Shown piece after piece: positions 13,741 through 21,005 of a stretch of 21,016 nt of DNA; the first letter of the stretch is position 1, and each line of letters starts with the position of its first letter. A program made the position numbers and the translations under genes. Below the pieces are notes generated by a model. The model saw nothing but the letters and a program-made list of their open reading frames with translations, did no database searches and was not told where the DNA came from. Origin of the DNA: JAZDHV01 sp043810355 (GTDB lineage: Archaea > Nanobdellota > Nanobdellia > Woesearchaeales > JAGVYU01); contig JBDROB010000044.1 of assembly GCA_043810355.1 (NCBI GenBank), forward strand, positions 1 through 21,016. Direction: 5' to 3'.

Positions 13741-14388
13741 ATGAGCAATAGCAATAAACCATTTATGGGGAATAAGGGGAAGGTAAAAACAGTAAATTGT
13801 ATTGCATCTGGTCTAGAAATCAACAAATATAGTGCTGATACTACTTATCATAATGCTGTGTTCTTATTATTCTCTCTTGATAGGGATGCACAATTTGAGA
13901 TGAGAAAATTGCTCAAAGAGGCTGGACCAAAAACAAGATATTCTGATGCTGAAATCCTGGTCAGTCTAGGTTTCCATATAATGACAAACAAGGATGGAAG
14001 CTCTTATACAAATTCTATATGTTATGAGATTGGATCGACAAGAGCAGACAAAGATATTTTCCAAGTTACTTCTTCACCTGACTATAGTCCAAAAGGCATA
14101 TTATATCCAGTTAAAGATGTGAATGTCAGAAAACCAGAACTTGAAGATTTAGCCTCATCCTTGTTTTTCACATCAAGAATGTATTTCAATGACTTTGCAT
14201 CATTAGGCGAGTGGACTAGGGTAGGAACAAAGAAAGCAGGATTTGAAGATATGAGGGAAGTCACAGAAGATGGAAAGGATCCAAGAATAGAAATTGTCGA
14301 GAGAAAGGTTGAGGTACTGGATATTGATCTACCTCATCGAATCTATGATACATTGGTAAAAATGAATCTAGGAAGACCTAATCAATAA
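13741..14388 (+). CDS. Unknown protein paired with the HD-domain gene
   Basis: A 215-residue soluble protein with no signal peptide, membrane helix or motif I recognise. It is mixed alpha/beta in pattern: a strand-rich start (VKTVNCIASGLEINKYSADT), a helix (DRDAQFEMRKLLKEAG), then SDAEILVSLGFHIMTNKDGS, a hydrophobic middle helix (LEDLASSLFFTSRMYFNDFA) and a charged C-terminal part with alternating strands (RIEIVERKVEVLDIDLP). Only one or two Cys are present. It has its own ribosome binding site and ends nine bases before the ATG of the 478-residue HD protein, so the two are almost certainly co-expressed. A partner or substrate-recognition role for the HD protein is possible but is inferred from position alone. 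Confidence 0.78.
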   Translation: MSNSNKPFMGNKGKVKTVNCIASGLEINKYSADTTYHNAVFLLFSLDRDAQFEMRKLLKEAGPKTRYSDAEILVSLGFHIMTNKDGSSYTNSICYEIGSTRADKDIFQVTSSPDYSPKGILYPVKDVNVRKPELEDLASSLFFTSRMYFNDFASLGEWTRVGTKKAGFEDMREVTEDGKDPRIEIVERKVEVLDIDLPHRIYDTLVKMNLGRPNQ

Positions 14389-14397
14389 TTACAGAAA

Positions 14398-15834
14398 ATG
14401 GAACCAATAATCGGAGATAAGAAACTATTTGAGAATGATATTAGGTTTAAGACTACTGAAGAAGAGGGTGATTTAGAAACTAGGGTTCTATCAATTGTCC
14501 CATTTCTAAGGGAGCATTTTGAAAATAATGAAAGAAGACATCCTCCAAAACTAAATGAAAATGAGGAATCCCTTGTTAGGTCTGTGTATGGTCCTGAATT
14601 TCAATATAATAGCAGAGATATGGCTTTTTGGTTCAATCAAGTGCTTGGATTGTTTTATATGGAAAGAGCTCATATTTTTGAAGGAAAATATTCAAAAAAA
14701 CATATTTCTGAAACAAAACAGGCAGCATTAAGACAGATTGATCAAGATTTATTCAGATTTCAGAGAAAGGATGCAAGAGAAGATGAACCAATACCATCAG
14801 AAATCCATTGGATGAATACATCTGAGATTGTGGCAACACATTTGCCTTTAAAGATTGATCCAAGACATGCAAAATTGTATCTTGTTGCTTTACTCCATGA
14901 TTATGTTGAAGACACTTGTGATAATGATCTAATAAGAGCATTTGAAAAGATAGATAATGTATATGATTTATTTGGAGAAGAGATTGCAAAAGGAGTTGGT
15001 GTCTGTACAGATTGGTTTAAAAGCATATTCCCTTATTTGGATAATGCATTTGAACACATGAAAGGCCATATTGGCTTTAACGAGACATTTACCTTAATTG
15101 ATGTTGTTATGGGAAATATTGACATAAACCATCCAGATCATTCTCAATATGTAAAAAGAAGTGTAGATCTATTAAAAGAAAAATTGGAAAGAATAAAATC
15201 AGAATCAGAAAGTTGTTCAGTAACCATGAACCAGACACCCTATGATCTTATTCGAAAAAATCTAGTGGAAAATCAATATGGGATTTATTGTCAGACAATC
15301 GCGGAACATGATAATGAAGAAGGAGACAATATTACAGTTGTCAAATTAGCTGATATTGGACACAATATTGGCACAGGCATAGACCTTAGAAAGGGAGAGA
15401 TTTATTCCTTAGTGAGAAAAAGCCTTTCCTCATTCTATCAATTTATACCATTAATAAACAAGTGGCATAATCCAGAGATAACAAGATTATTCAGAAGAGA
15501 TTTAGTATATGCATTAAACCTTTGTGCATGGCAGATAAGGAATGTTAGACAAGGAATGGGTCCGAGTGATGTCACACCTCTTATTCAAATGGGATCAGAA
15601 CTGATGGATTTTGCAGAATGCTGGGCACCAGATTATGTCAGGTCAAGAGAGATAATAAAAGATACAATAAGCGGAGAAAGAATAAATTTTGTTGTGACAC
15701 CAGATCATTATAGAAAAAGATTTGGATTTTATCCTACAGCAAATCAATATTCACTTCCTCCTAAAGAACTTGAAGAAGTTATGCCAAATATTATGACAAC
15801 AAGAAGCAAATTGGAACGAGGAGAAGTTGATTAA
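14398..15834 (+). CDS. RelA/SpoT-type HD phosphohydrolase-like protein
   Basis: A 478-residue protein. Residues 137-200 carry the hallmark of (p)ppGpp hydrolases: a first His (H137 best placed, H148 possible), VALLHDYVEDT (163-173; metal-binding H167-D168 and the VEDT loop) and FGEEIAKGV (192-200), matching AALLHDxVEDT and FGxxVxxxV of SpoT/MESH1. The fourth ligand is D319 in VVKLADIGHN (314-323), equivalent to IKLADxLxN. The spacing from HD to LAD is about 150 residues against about 60 in MESH1, so a 90-residue helical insert is present. The first 130 and last 150 residues are not recognised; no synthetase, TGS or ACT domain is seen. It probably hydrolyses a pyrophosphorylated or phosphorylated nucleotide. 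Its end converges on the next gene with a 10-base gap. Confidence 0.8.
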   Translation: MEPIIGDKKLFENDIRFKTTEEEGDLETRVLSIVPFLREHFENNERRHPPKLNENEESLVRSVYGPEFQYNSRDMAFWFNQVLGLFYMERAHIFEGKYSKKHISETKQAALRQIDQDLFRFQRKDAREDEPIPSEIHWMNTSEIVATHLPLKIDPRHAKLYLVALLHDYVEDTCDNDLIRAFEKIDNVYDLFGEEIAKGVGVCTDWFKSIFPYLDNAFEHMKGHIGFNETFTLIDVVMGNIDINHPDHSQYVKRSVDLLKEKLERIKSESESCSVTMNQTPYDLIRKNLVENQYGIYCQTIAEHDNEEGDNITVVKLADIGHNIGTGIDLRKGEIYSLVRKSLSSFYQFIPLINKWHNPEITRLFRRDLVYALNLCAWQIRNVRQGMGPSDVTPLIQMGSELMDFAECWAPDYVRSREIIKDTISGERINFVVTPDHYRKRFGFYPTANQYSLPPKELEEVMPNIMTTRSKLERGEVD

Positions 15835-15844
15835 GGTTTGAGTA

Positions 15845-16318
15845 TTATTCTAAAGAAAAATATTCTGAATTCAATGCAAGCCTTCTTATTTTTGGAATAA
15901 AATTGAGGATCTTTCCCTGTTTCTGCATTCCACATCCGATGAAATCATCCTTATGCTTGATTATCTTGTATCCATCATCTCCATCTGATTTGATTAAATC
16001 ATTTCCCTTGAGCCATTCAAGCTGTTCATCAAATTGAGTTGATATAATATTCTTGTTTGATTTAGGACCAATTAGCTGTGAACCCTCAATACTTAATCTT
16101 AGGTCTGATCCAACCAATTCTCCTATATACATGCCGATTGTGTTTATTCTTATCCCAGACAGGTCAATCCTGGAGATGTCCCTATTTACCAAGTATATCC
16201 TGTTCTTATTTGACTTGAGGAAAACAAAATCAATCTTAGCATCAAAACCAAAATGTGTCTTGAGACTATTAAGGATTGGTTTTGTCTCTTTATTATTGAG
16301 TATCTTTAGGTTTTCCAT
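15845..16318 (-). CDS. Stand-alone RsmF/NOL1-NOP2-associated PUA-like protein
   Basis: A 157-residue protein counted from ATG 16318 (MENLKILNNKE). An ATG at 16336 would overlap infB by 13 bases; the internal start matches how the family begins. Features are NRIYLVNRDISRIDLSGIRI, INTIGMYIGELVGSDLRLSI, EGSQLIG, then GYKIIKHKDDFIGCGMQKQG and KILNFIPKIRR. These fit the PUA-like RNA-binding domain found at the C-terminus of NOL1/NOP2/Sun (RsmF-type) m5C rRNA methyltransferases, which archaea often encode as a separate protein (COG3270 in my recollection). No methyltransferase domain is present. It follows aIF5B by five bases and is probably co-transcribed, fitting a role in ribosome maturation. 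Exact target unknown. Confidence 0.82.
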   Translation of the reverse strand: MENLKILNNKETKPILNSLKTHFGFDAKIDFVFLKSNKNRIYLVNRDISRIDLSGIRINTIGMYIGELVGSDLRLSIEGSQLIGPKSNKNIISTQFDEQLEWLKGNDLIKSDGDDGYKIIKHKDDFIGCGMQKQGKILNFIPKIRRLALNSEYFSLE

Positions 16319-16323
16319 TATTT

Positions 16324-18084
16324 TTAGACACCCCATGTAGGGTAATCCTTTCTTTTGATCTCTGCAATCTCTTTCAATATCTCAATCTCTTCCTTACCCA
16401 GATATTTCTTTAATCCCTTTAATTTCTTGAAATGCTCTTCTGGGATTGAAGAAAATAAGATATCACCCTCTTTTACCTGCCTGCCGACTATCACTCCAGG
16501 CATTGAGACTGCAACCTGCATGCCTTTCTCAGCTTCAGAAATATTATCCTTCTTATGCTGGATCTCTTTCACTTCAGTGATAGATTTTCCCTGATTATTC
16601 ATCAAGGGCATTCCTGTCTTTATCTTCCCTTCCAAGACTTCAATGCCTAAGATAGCAGGATTTGACTGCCTGAAAACATAACCTTTCAAGACCTCAATCT
16701 TTGCAGGTTTTATCAGAAAATCCAGTTCTCTCGCCTCCTCACTTTTTTTCTGCTCTTCCTGCCATTTCTCAAGTTCCTCAATTATCTTGTAGATGATATT
16801 TGATGTCAATACCTTGACATGGTCATTGCAGATCTTAGAATCATCAATCACATTAAAGCCAAGGACAACTGCATGAAGAGGATCTTCAGAAGAATTGGAT
16901 TCAGCCTCTGTAATATCTTTTTTTGATATATTCCCGACTCCAGCAATCCTTATAGGGATTTCTTTCTCCCTCAACAACCGGATAAGAGCTTCAAGAGACC
17001 CAAGAGTGTCTGCCTTGATAATGATCCCATTCCTGTCAGTCTCAATAAGGACCTCTTCAACCTCTTTCTGGATCTCTTCCTTCACCTTTTCCAGATTTTT
17101 CTTAATGCAGGATCTTAATGGCATGCCTGGGACAACATCTTCAATATCAGGAGCAGATATCTTGATACCAGTTGCAGCTGAAACTGAATCAATAGGGGTG
17201 AATCTTGTCTTTTTATCCCTTAAATCTGACAATGGCTTTGGCTCAAACAAAGATCTAATCTTTGTGACAATTGGTTCAGTGACTCCCCCAATCACAATGA
17301 TATCATTCTTCTTGAGGCAGCCGTCATAGATTATGATATCTAGGCTCTTTCCAATGCCTTTCTCTTCCTTGACCTCAAGGACTGTCCCTTTTGCATTGCC
17401 TTCAACATCACAGCTCAGCTCATCCTTGAGGAATCTTTGTGACAATCCTGTAAGCATCATCAACAGCTCAGGAATGCCAACACCAGTCTTTGCAGAGCAA
17501 GGGATGATTGCAATCTGCTTTGTATAATCATTCACTTTGTCAAACCGTTCTGCATTCATCTGGTATTTCTCATAGAATTTAGATACAAGATTATAGAATT
17601 TTGTGTCAAAACCTTTCTTGAAATTAGCAGATTGAGCATCTAATATCTGGATAAGACTGCCTTCATGGTTCTGGTAGCCATTGATAAGGTCAATCTTGTT
17701 GGCAGCAACAATGAAAGGTGTCTTGTACTGCCTGAGGATATCAATTGATTCAAAAGTCTGAGGCTTGAATCCTTCGTTGATATCAATGACCACAACTGCA
17801 ATATCTGCTAGGTTTCCACCTCTCTTTCTTAATGTCGTGAAAGCCTCATGGCCAGGAGTGTCAATGAACAGCAATCCTGGGATTGTTACTTCTATCTTTA
17901 ATGTCTTTAACAGAGGACCTGAGATTCTCTTGATAGTCTCAATAGGAACAGATGAAGCGCCGACATGCTGTGTAATCAATCCAGCTTCCCTTTCAGTCAT
18001 AGTGCTCTGCCTAATAAAATCCTGCAGACTTGTCTTTCCAGTATCCACATGACCTAAAAAGGTTATTATCGGCTTTCTTATCAT
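16324..18084 (-). CDS. infB: Translation initiation factor aIF5B (IF-2)
   Basis: A 586-residue GTPase of normal archaeal length; like other archaeal forms it lacks the long N-terminal region of bacterial IF-2 and starts at the G domain. Motifs: G1 GHVDTGKT (11-18), switch region with GLITQHVGAS (35-44), G3 DTPGHE (75-80), G4 NKID (129-132) and the later IIPCSAKTG (G5). Domain II (GTVLEVKEEKGIGKSLDIII), the Rossmann-like domain III (LEALIRLLREK...) and the C-terminal tRNA-binding domain IV (KGYVFRQSNPAILGIEVLEG) follow in order. It joins the ribosomal subunits and positions initiator tRNA. The start has a TATA box about 31 bases upstream and no ribosome binding site. No intein is present. Confidence 0.98.
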   Translation of the reverse strand: MIRKPIITFLGHVDTGKTSLQDFIRQSTMTEREAGLITQHVGASSVPIETIKRISGPLLKTLKIEVTIPGLLFIDTPGHEAFTTLRKRGGNLADIAVVVIDINEGFKPQTFESIDILRQYKTPFIVAANKIDLINGYQNHEGSLIQILDAQSANFKKGFDTKFYNLVSKFYEKYQMNAERFDKVNDYTKQIAIIPCSAKTGVGIPELLMMLTGLSQRFLKDELSCDVEGNAKGTVLEVKEEKGIGKSLDIIIYDGCLKKNDIIVIGGVTEPIVTKIRSLFEPKPLSDLRDKKTRFTPIDSVSAATGIKISAPDIEDVVPGMPLRSCIKKNLEKVKEEIQKEVEEVLIETDRNGIIIKADTLGSLEALIRLLREKEIPIRIAGVGNISKKDITEAESNSSEDPLHAVVLGFNVIDDSKICNDHVKVLTSNIIYKIIEELEKWQEEQKKSEEARELDFLIKPAKIEVLKGYVFRQSNPAILGIEVLEGKIKTGMPLMNNQGKSITEVKEIQHKKDNISEAEKGMQVAVSMPGVIVGRQVKEGDILFSSIPEEHFKKLKGLKKYLGKEEIEILKEIAEIKRKDYPTWGV

Positions 18085-18110
18085 AGTAAAAAGAATTAAT
18101 AGAGGTTGGT

Positions 18111-18120
18111 TTTTAAAATT
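18111..18120 (-). promoter_or_regulatory. TATA box of infB
   Basis: The minus strand reads AATTTTAAAA, centred about 31 bases before ATG 18084, giving a leader of a few bases at most. Confidence 0.5.
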
Positions 18121-18171
18121 TGTGCTAATATCTGGTTGTTTTATATCTTTATTTATTGTTTTAGTTTTCTA

Positions 18172-18382
18172 AAGAACCACCAGTCAGAGACTAGTGGGAT
18201 TCATCAATTCAACATCAACTACATCTACGGACTGGTGGTTCTTAGTGCTCAGAAATGCTCAGAAATTTTAATAAAATTTCTGGCATGCCAAAAATGTTCT
18301 GCATTTTTGAGCATTTTTCTGATTCCAATATTGGGAATGGCTTTCAGCCACCAATTAAAAACTGGTGGAAAATTTCTGGCAT
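18172..18382. repeat. Palindromic mosaic in a 470-base gap
   Basis: The 18085-18554 gap has no convincing gene. AAGAACCACCAGTC (18172-18185) pairs perfectly with GACTGGTGGTTCTT (18230-18243), and its CCACCAGTC part can instead pair with GACTAGTGG (18189-18197), so two folds compete. TGCTCAGAAA occurs twice in tandem (18246-18265). CAGAAATTTT/AAAATTTCTG (18260-18269/18273-18282) is a hairpin. AAAATTTCTGGCAT is repeated at 18273-18286 and 18369-18382. CCAATATTGG and a CCACCA/TGGTGG pair follow. Motifs are shared with 1-150. Confidence 0.65.
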
Positions 18383-18387
18383 TTTAT

Positions 18388-18425
18388 CGTTTTGCTAATA
18401 GATATTCTTCATTATGTGCAAAACG
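18388..18425. repeat. CGTTTTGC hairpin, copy 1
   Basis: CGTTTTGC (18388-18395) pairs with GCAAAACG (18418-18425) across a 22-base loop that begins TAAT. The same arms and loop start occur at 19800-19835. Flanking GTG after the right arm is also shared. Confidence 0.65.
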
Positions 18426-18517
18426 TGTTCCTTCTTGATTTTAAACAATATATTTGTTGAAAATTCCGTGTTTTTTCCGTCATGTTTACTGGAATATATT
18501 GGTTTGAGAATATAAAA

Positions 18518-18527
18518 ATATTTAAAC
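18518..18527 (+). promoter_or_regulatory. TATA box of the 177-residue protein gene
   Basis: ATATTTAAAC is centred about 33 bases before ATG 18555; TATAAAAATA just upstream (18511-18520) is an alternative. A leader of only a few bases is expected, and no ribosome binding site is seen. Confidence 0.45.
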
Positions 18528-18554
18528 TTCCAATCCTCTATTAGATACTTCTTA

Positions 18555-19088
18555 ATGAGTAATTATATAACAAGAATAGGACACTTTCCGATAGACTATC
18601 ATTCTGGTCTGACAGGAAGATTTCTTGTATGCAGAGAAGAAACAGCACCAGTTCTTAGCTTTTATGGATATCCAAACGGAGATTTCATACAGATGGCTAG
18701 GAGAGGTGAGAAAGCACCATTTCTGGAAGTGATGGCTGCGAATATAGGGCATGAAGTAAGAGATGACAGTGTATATGGAGTTGGGTTTTATGGAATTACT
18801 CCAAGGGGAGAATTGATGTTTTCGAGGAAACATGATGGACTACCTCAAGAGAGCATGTCAAGATTTGGATCTGTTCCAAATACAGTGATGGTTGACATAG
18901 GCAAGGTTGTCAGAGAAGTGCTAGCACAGCATAGAGGCGGAGAAGGTGTTGCAACAGTGAGAAGGATCAATGCAAGAATGGACCCAATAACAGACGGCTA
19001 TATTAACAAGTGGAGAGAGCTTGGGATTGAGCCAGAAGACATAACAGGAAATAGTCCTATTTTATTAGATTTAGAAGATGTAAGATAA
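18555..19088 (+). CDS. Unknown 177-residue soluble protein
   Basis: No family was recognised. The protein has no signal peptide or membrane helix. The first half is strand-rich with many Gly and aromatic residues (FPIDYHSGLTGRFLVCREET, VLSFYGYPNGDF, VYGVGFYGITPRGELMFSRK). The second half contains a helix (VDIGKVVREVLAQHRGGEGV) and an acidic end (ILLDLEDVR). The repeated G-F/Y-G-x-P/T pattern suggests a beta-barrel-like or double-psi fold, but this is weak. It stands alone between the infB promoter region and the secreted-protein gene, with its own TATA box. Its slightly more G-rich codons compared with the surface genes could hint at a different history, but the difference is small. Confidence 0.78.
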   Translation: MSNYITRIGHFPIDYHSGLTGRFLVCREETAPVLSFYGYPNGDFIQMARRGEKAPFLEVMAANIGHEVRDDSVYGVGFYGITPRGELMFSRKHDGLPQESMSRFGSVPNTVMVDIGKVVREVLAQHRGGEGVATVRRINARMDPITDGYINKWRELGIEPEDITGNSPILLDLEDVR

Positions 19089-19138
19089 ATAATTATCAAA
19101 TTATTTATGTTCTAATAGATGGTTTTATTTCATACAAA

Positions 19139-19150
19139 AGCTTAAATATC
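19139..19150 (+). promoter_or_regulatory. TATA box of the secreted 117-residue protein gene
   Basis: AGCTTAAATATC predicts a transcript start near 19172 and a leader of about 30 bases. The leader carries GGTGGT (19192-19197), five bases before ATG 19202, as ribosome binding site. Confidence 0.5.
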
Positions 19151-19201
19151 ATTTTTCTTTCTCTTTGTGCAAGGGGTGAAAAAGTAAAACTGGTGGTCAT
19201 A

Positions 19202-19555
19202 ATGAAAAAGAGAGTCATAGGATTATTCATAGTATTAATAGTAAGTTCTTTGTATCTGGGGCAGATAAGACAGTTTCCAGAATATCCAGGAGATCCTATT
19301 GGTCTGCATGTCAATGTTGTCAACAATCTCAGGCATAGAGAGAATGACATGAGAGTAGAGGTATATATCTATGATCTTGGACTGTATGCAGTCTCGCCAA
19401 GGTTTGACTTGCCCAGCAACTCAAAGACATCTGAGAGCATTTGGTTAGCAGTACCTGAGAATGCACAGCCTGGATGGTATTTTACAAAGATCTCATTGAT
19501 GAGCGACAGGAAAGGAAGAAGGGATGCTGAATACAGGTATGTTCAGGTTGTTTAG
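19202..19555 (+). CDS. Secreted beta-sandwich surface protein
   Basis: A 117-residue protein counted from ATG 19202; a GTG at 19193 overlaps the ribosome binding site and is rejected. The N-terminal hydrophobic segment (about 5-19) is a signal peptide or anchor. The rest has the alternating pattern of a small exported beta domain: LHVNVVNNLRHRENDMRVEV, YIYDLGLYAVSPRFDLPSNS, IWLAVPENAQPGWYFTKISL, RRDAEYRYVQVV. The order VNNLRHR..-DMRV-Y-DLG...FDL....-PENA-PG-Y..-ISL...-RR..-YRY--V resembles Ig-like domains of DPANN surface-layer-type proteins, where such a domain usually occurs within larger chains. Here it stands alone. Likely envelope-associated; partner unknown. Confidence 0.8.
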   Translation: MKKRVIGLFIVLIVSSLYLGQIRQFPEYPGDPIGLHVNVVNNLRHRENDMRVEVYIYDLGLYAVSPRFDLPSNSKTSESIWLAVPENAQPGWYFTKISLMSDRKGRRDAEYRYVQVV

Positions 19556-19631
19556 GTTTTCAAAATATTTAAATAGAAGTAGGATCACCAATCCCTTTAG
19601 AAACCATCTGTTGAGGAGTGACTTCTTTTTA

Positions 19632-19655
19632 GGGATCAGTGATCCCACTTTTTTT
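19632..19655 (+). terminator. Hairpin and T-tract terminator
   Basis: GGGATCAGTGATCCC (19632-19646) is a perfect seven-pair palindrome around one base, followed after two bases by seven T. It resembles an intrinsic terminator and lies about 75 bases after the stop codon at 19555. The rest of the 19556-19875 gap holds only the hairpin at 19800 and A+T-rich sequence; I see no gene. Confidence 0.6.
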
Positions 19656-19799
19656 AATTTATACTCATTTAAATACTTCACAGCAGAATGTCCAGTGTCC
19701 TGTGGTTTTTTGCGAATTTTTATAAATGTTTTCGGAATAATTGAAGATTTTTCAGAAGAAAGAGAAAATGAGTTGAAAGTTATATTTGTTATTAAGGTT

Positions 19800-19835
19800 C
19801 GTTTTGCTAATCACAGCAACATAACATGCAAAACG
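19800..19835. repeat. CGTTTTGC hairpin, copy 2
   Basis: CGTTTTGC (19800-19807) pairs with GCAAAACG (19828-19835) across a 20-base loop beginning TAAT; GTG follows the right arm, as in the copy at 18388-18425. The loops otherwise differ. This copy lies 40 bases beyond the 3' end of the minus-strand trm1 gene. Confidence 0.65.
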
Positions 19836-19875
19836 TGAGAATTATTGGATTAGTAATACTTTTTTAATGACAAAT

Positions 19876-20985
19876 TTATTTCTTCATCAAGTCTATAAGC
19901 TCTTTCTCAGGAATACCAGATCTGATTGAATTGATCCTGAAATGGGTTTTTGCTGTCTTAAATCCTTTGGTCTTTATCTTTTCAATCAGTTCTGCTGTCT
20001 TAGGAATCTTTTTTATCCTGTTCCTCTTGCATACCTGATGGATGTCAAAAAAGCCGGGGGTTTCAATCTTTGATTCATCTGCAATTGTTCTTAGGAATGC
20101 AGATAGCTCTGGATCAGAAAAATTGTCTTCCTCACAGATGTTTTTTGCAAGACTCTTGTCCCATAATGGACCAGTCCAGAGAGGGCCGATATCATTAACT
20201 TTGCTGTCTTTATCCTTATTTCCAATCATTTTTTTTCCTTTTCCAGTATTTCCTTTTAAAATATATTTATGCTGCCTGATAATCTCATCAGCTTTTTTCC
20301 TTCCTTTCTCACATCTGAAAAATATCCTGAAATAATGATCCTTGAAATAAGAATAAACTGGTATCAAGGCCTTGTCATATTGCGCTCCAATGAGCTGGAC
20401 TTTTCTGATAAGTATGCGTAATCCAGTCTCATGCATATTGTCATCTCTTGACGGATTTGACCAATACTTTCTTCTGCAAGCAGTAGGGAATGTGCCAGCC
20501 AAGCATCCAGTATCTGTTGCTGTCACAGCAAGTATACCATCTCTTGAAATCCTTTTGCAAGCAGGATCCAGAAAAAGGTTAGGTGAGCCAAAAGGGTCAA
20601 TATCAACATAATTGAGGCCTTTTGATTCAGACAGCAACCTGTCTGCATTCTTTTGGCTAATGTTTATCTTTATTGACTGGCTGGATTTGATCTTATTCAA
20701 TCTTAGATTTTCCTTGATGTTCTTCACTGCTGTTGGACTTATATCATTGAGGAAAATCTCTTTTAAAATGCCTTTTTTCAATTCTTTCAAGAAACGGATC
20801 CCTCTGATGCCAGAGGCTGCCAGAGGCAGGCAGATATTCATGTCTTTTTGGTTGATGCTATTCAGGATAAGGACAGATATGTCCCTGTTGTGTTTCATGA
20901 CTGGATTATAGAATACTGGAAGCTTTTTTGATGGCTTTCCATCATGGACCTTTATTCTGGCTTTGCCTTCAGTTATTGTCTGCAT
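19876..20985 (-). CDS. trm1: tRNA (guanine26-N2)-dimethyltransferase Trm1
   Basis: A 369-residue SAM-dependent enzyme that makes N2,N2-dimethylguanosine at position 26 of tRNA. The N-terminus (ITEGKARIKVHDGKPSKKLP, then VFYNPVMKHNRDISV) is the classic Trm1 start. The Rossmann core has LPLAASGIRGIRF (53-65), EIFLNDISPTAVKNI (76-90) and the catalytic/SAM DIDPFGSP (128-135), followed by VTATDTGCLAGTFPTACRRKYW (154-175). The conserved GPLWTGPLWD block opens the C-terminal domain. The segment just before it (about 240-262), where some Trm1 proteins have a Cys cluster, is Lys/Gly-rich with no Cys. Single gene with a TATA box about 26 bases before the ATG and no leader. Confidence 0.96.
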   Translation of the reverse strand: MQTITEGKARIKVHDGKPSKKLPVFYNPVMKHNRDISVLILNSINQKDMNICLPLAASGIRGIRFLKELKKGILKEIFLNDISPTAVKNIKENLRLNKIKSSQSIKINISQKNADRLLSESKGLNYVDIDPFGSPNLFLDPACKRISRDGILAVTATDTGCLAGTFPTACRRKYWSNPSRDDNMHETGLRILIRKVQLIGAQYDKALIPVYSYFKDHYFRIFFRCEKGRKKADEIIRQHKYILKGNTGKGKKMIGNKDKDSKVNDIGPLWTGPLWDKSLAKNICEEDNFSDPELSAFLRTIADESKIETPGFFDIHQVCKRNRIKKIPKTAELIEKIKTKGFKTAKTHFRINSIRSGIPEKELIDLMKK

Positions 20986-21005
20986 ATGATAATAATAATC
21001 AACTG

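Noticed and set aside
14398..15834. Full RelA/SpoT synthetase-hydrolase
   Set aside because: Only the HD hydrolase motifs are seen; no synthetase, TGS or ACT motif is recognisable in the remaining sequence.
16324..16336. Start of the PUA-like protein at 16336, overlapping infB
   Set aside because: The internal ATG at 16318 comes six bases after the infB stop and matches the usual family N-terminus (MxxLKILNxKE); the longer form adds six unconserved residues.
18186..18235. C/D box guide RNA on the minus strand (TTGATGA-like and CTGA words)
   Set aside because: The C-like box lacks the required purine start and the spacing of boxes does not fit; the words fall inside inverted repeats.
18106..18438. 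Plus-strand open frame of 110 residues in the infB upstream gap
   Set aside because: It spans the palindromes and repeats, has an unnatural Phe/Ile/Ser/Cys-rich composition, and no start signal.
19524..19838. Plus-strand open frame of 104 residues after the secreted-protein gene
   Set aside because: It overlaps the end of that gene, runs through the terminator hairpin and the CGTTTTGC hairpin, and lacks a ribosome binding site.
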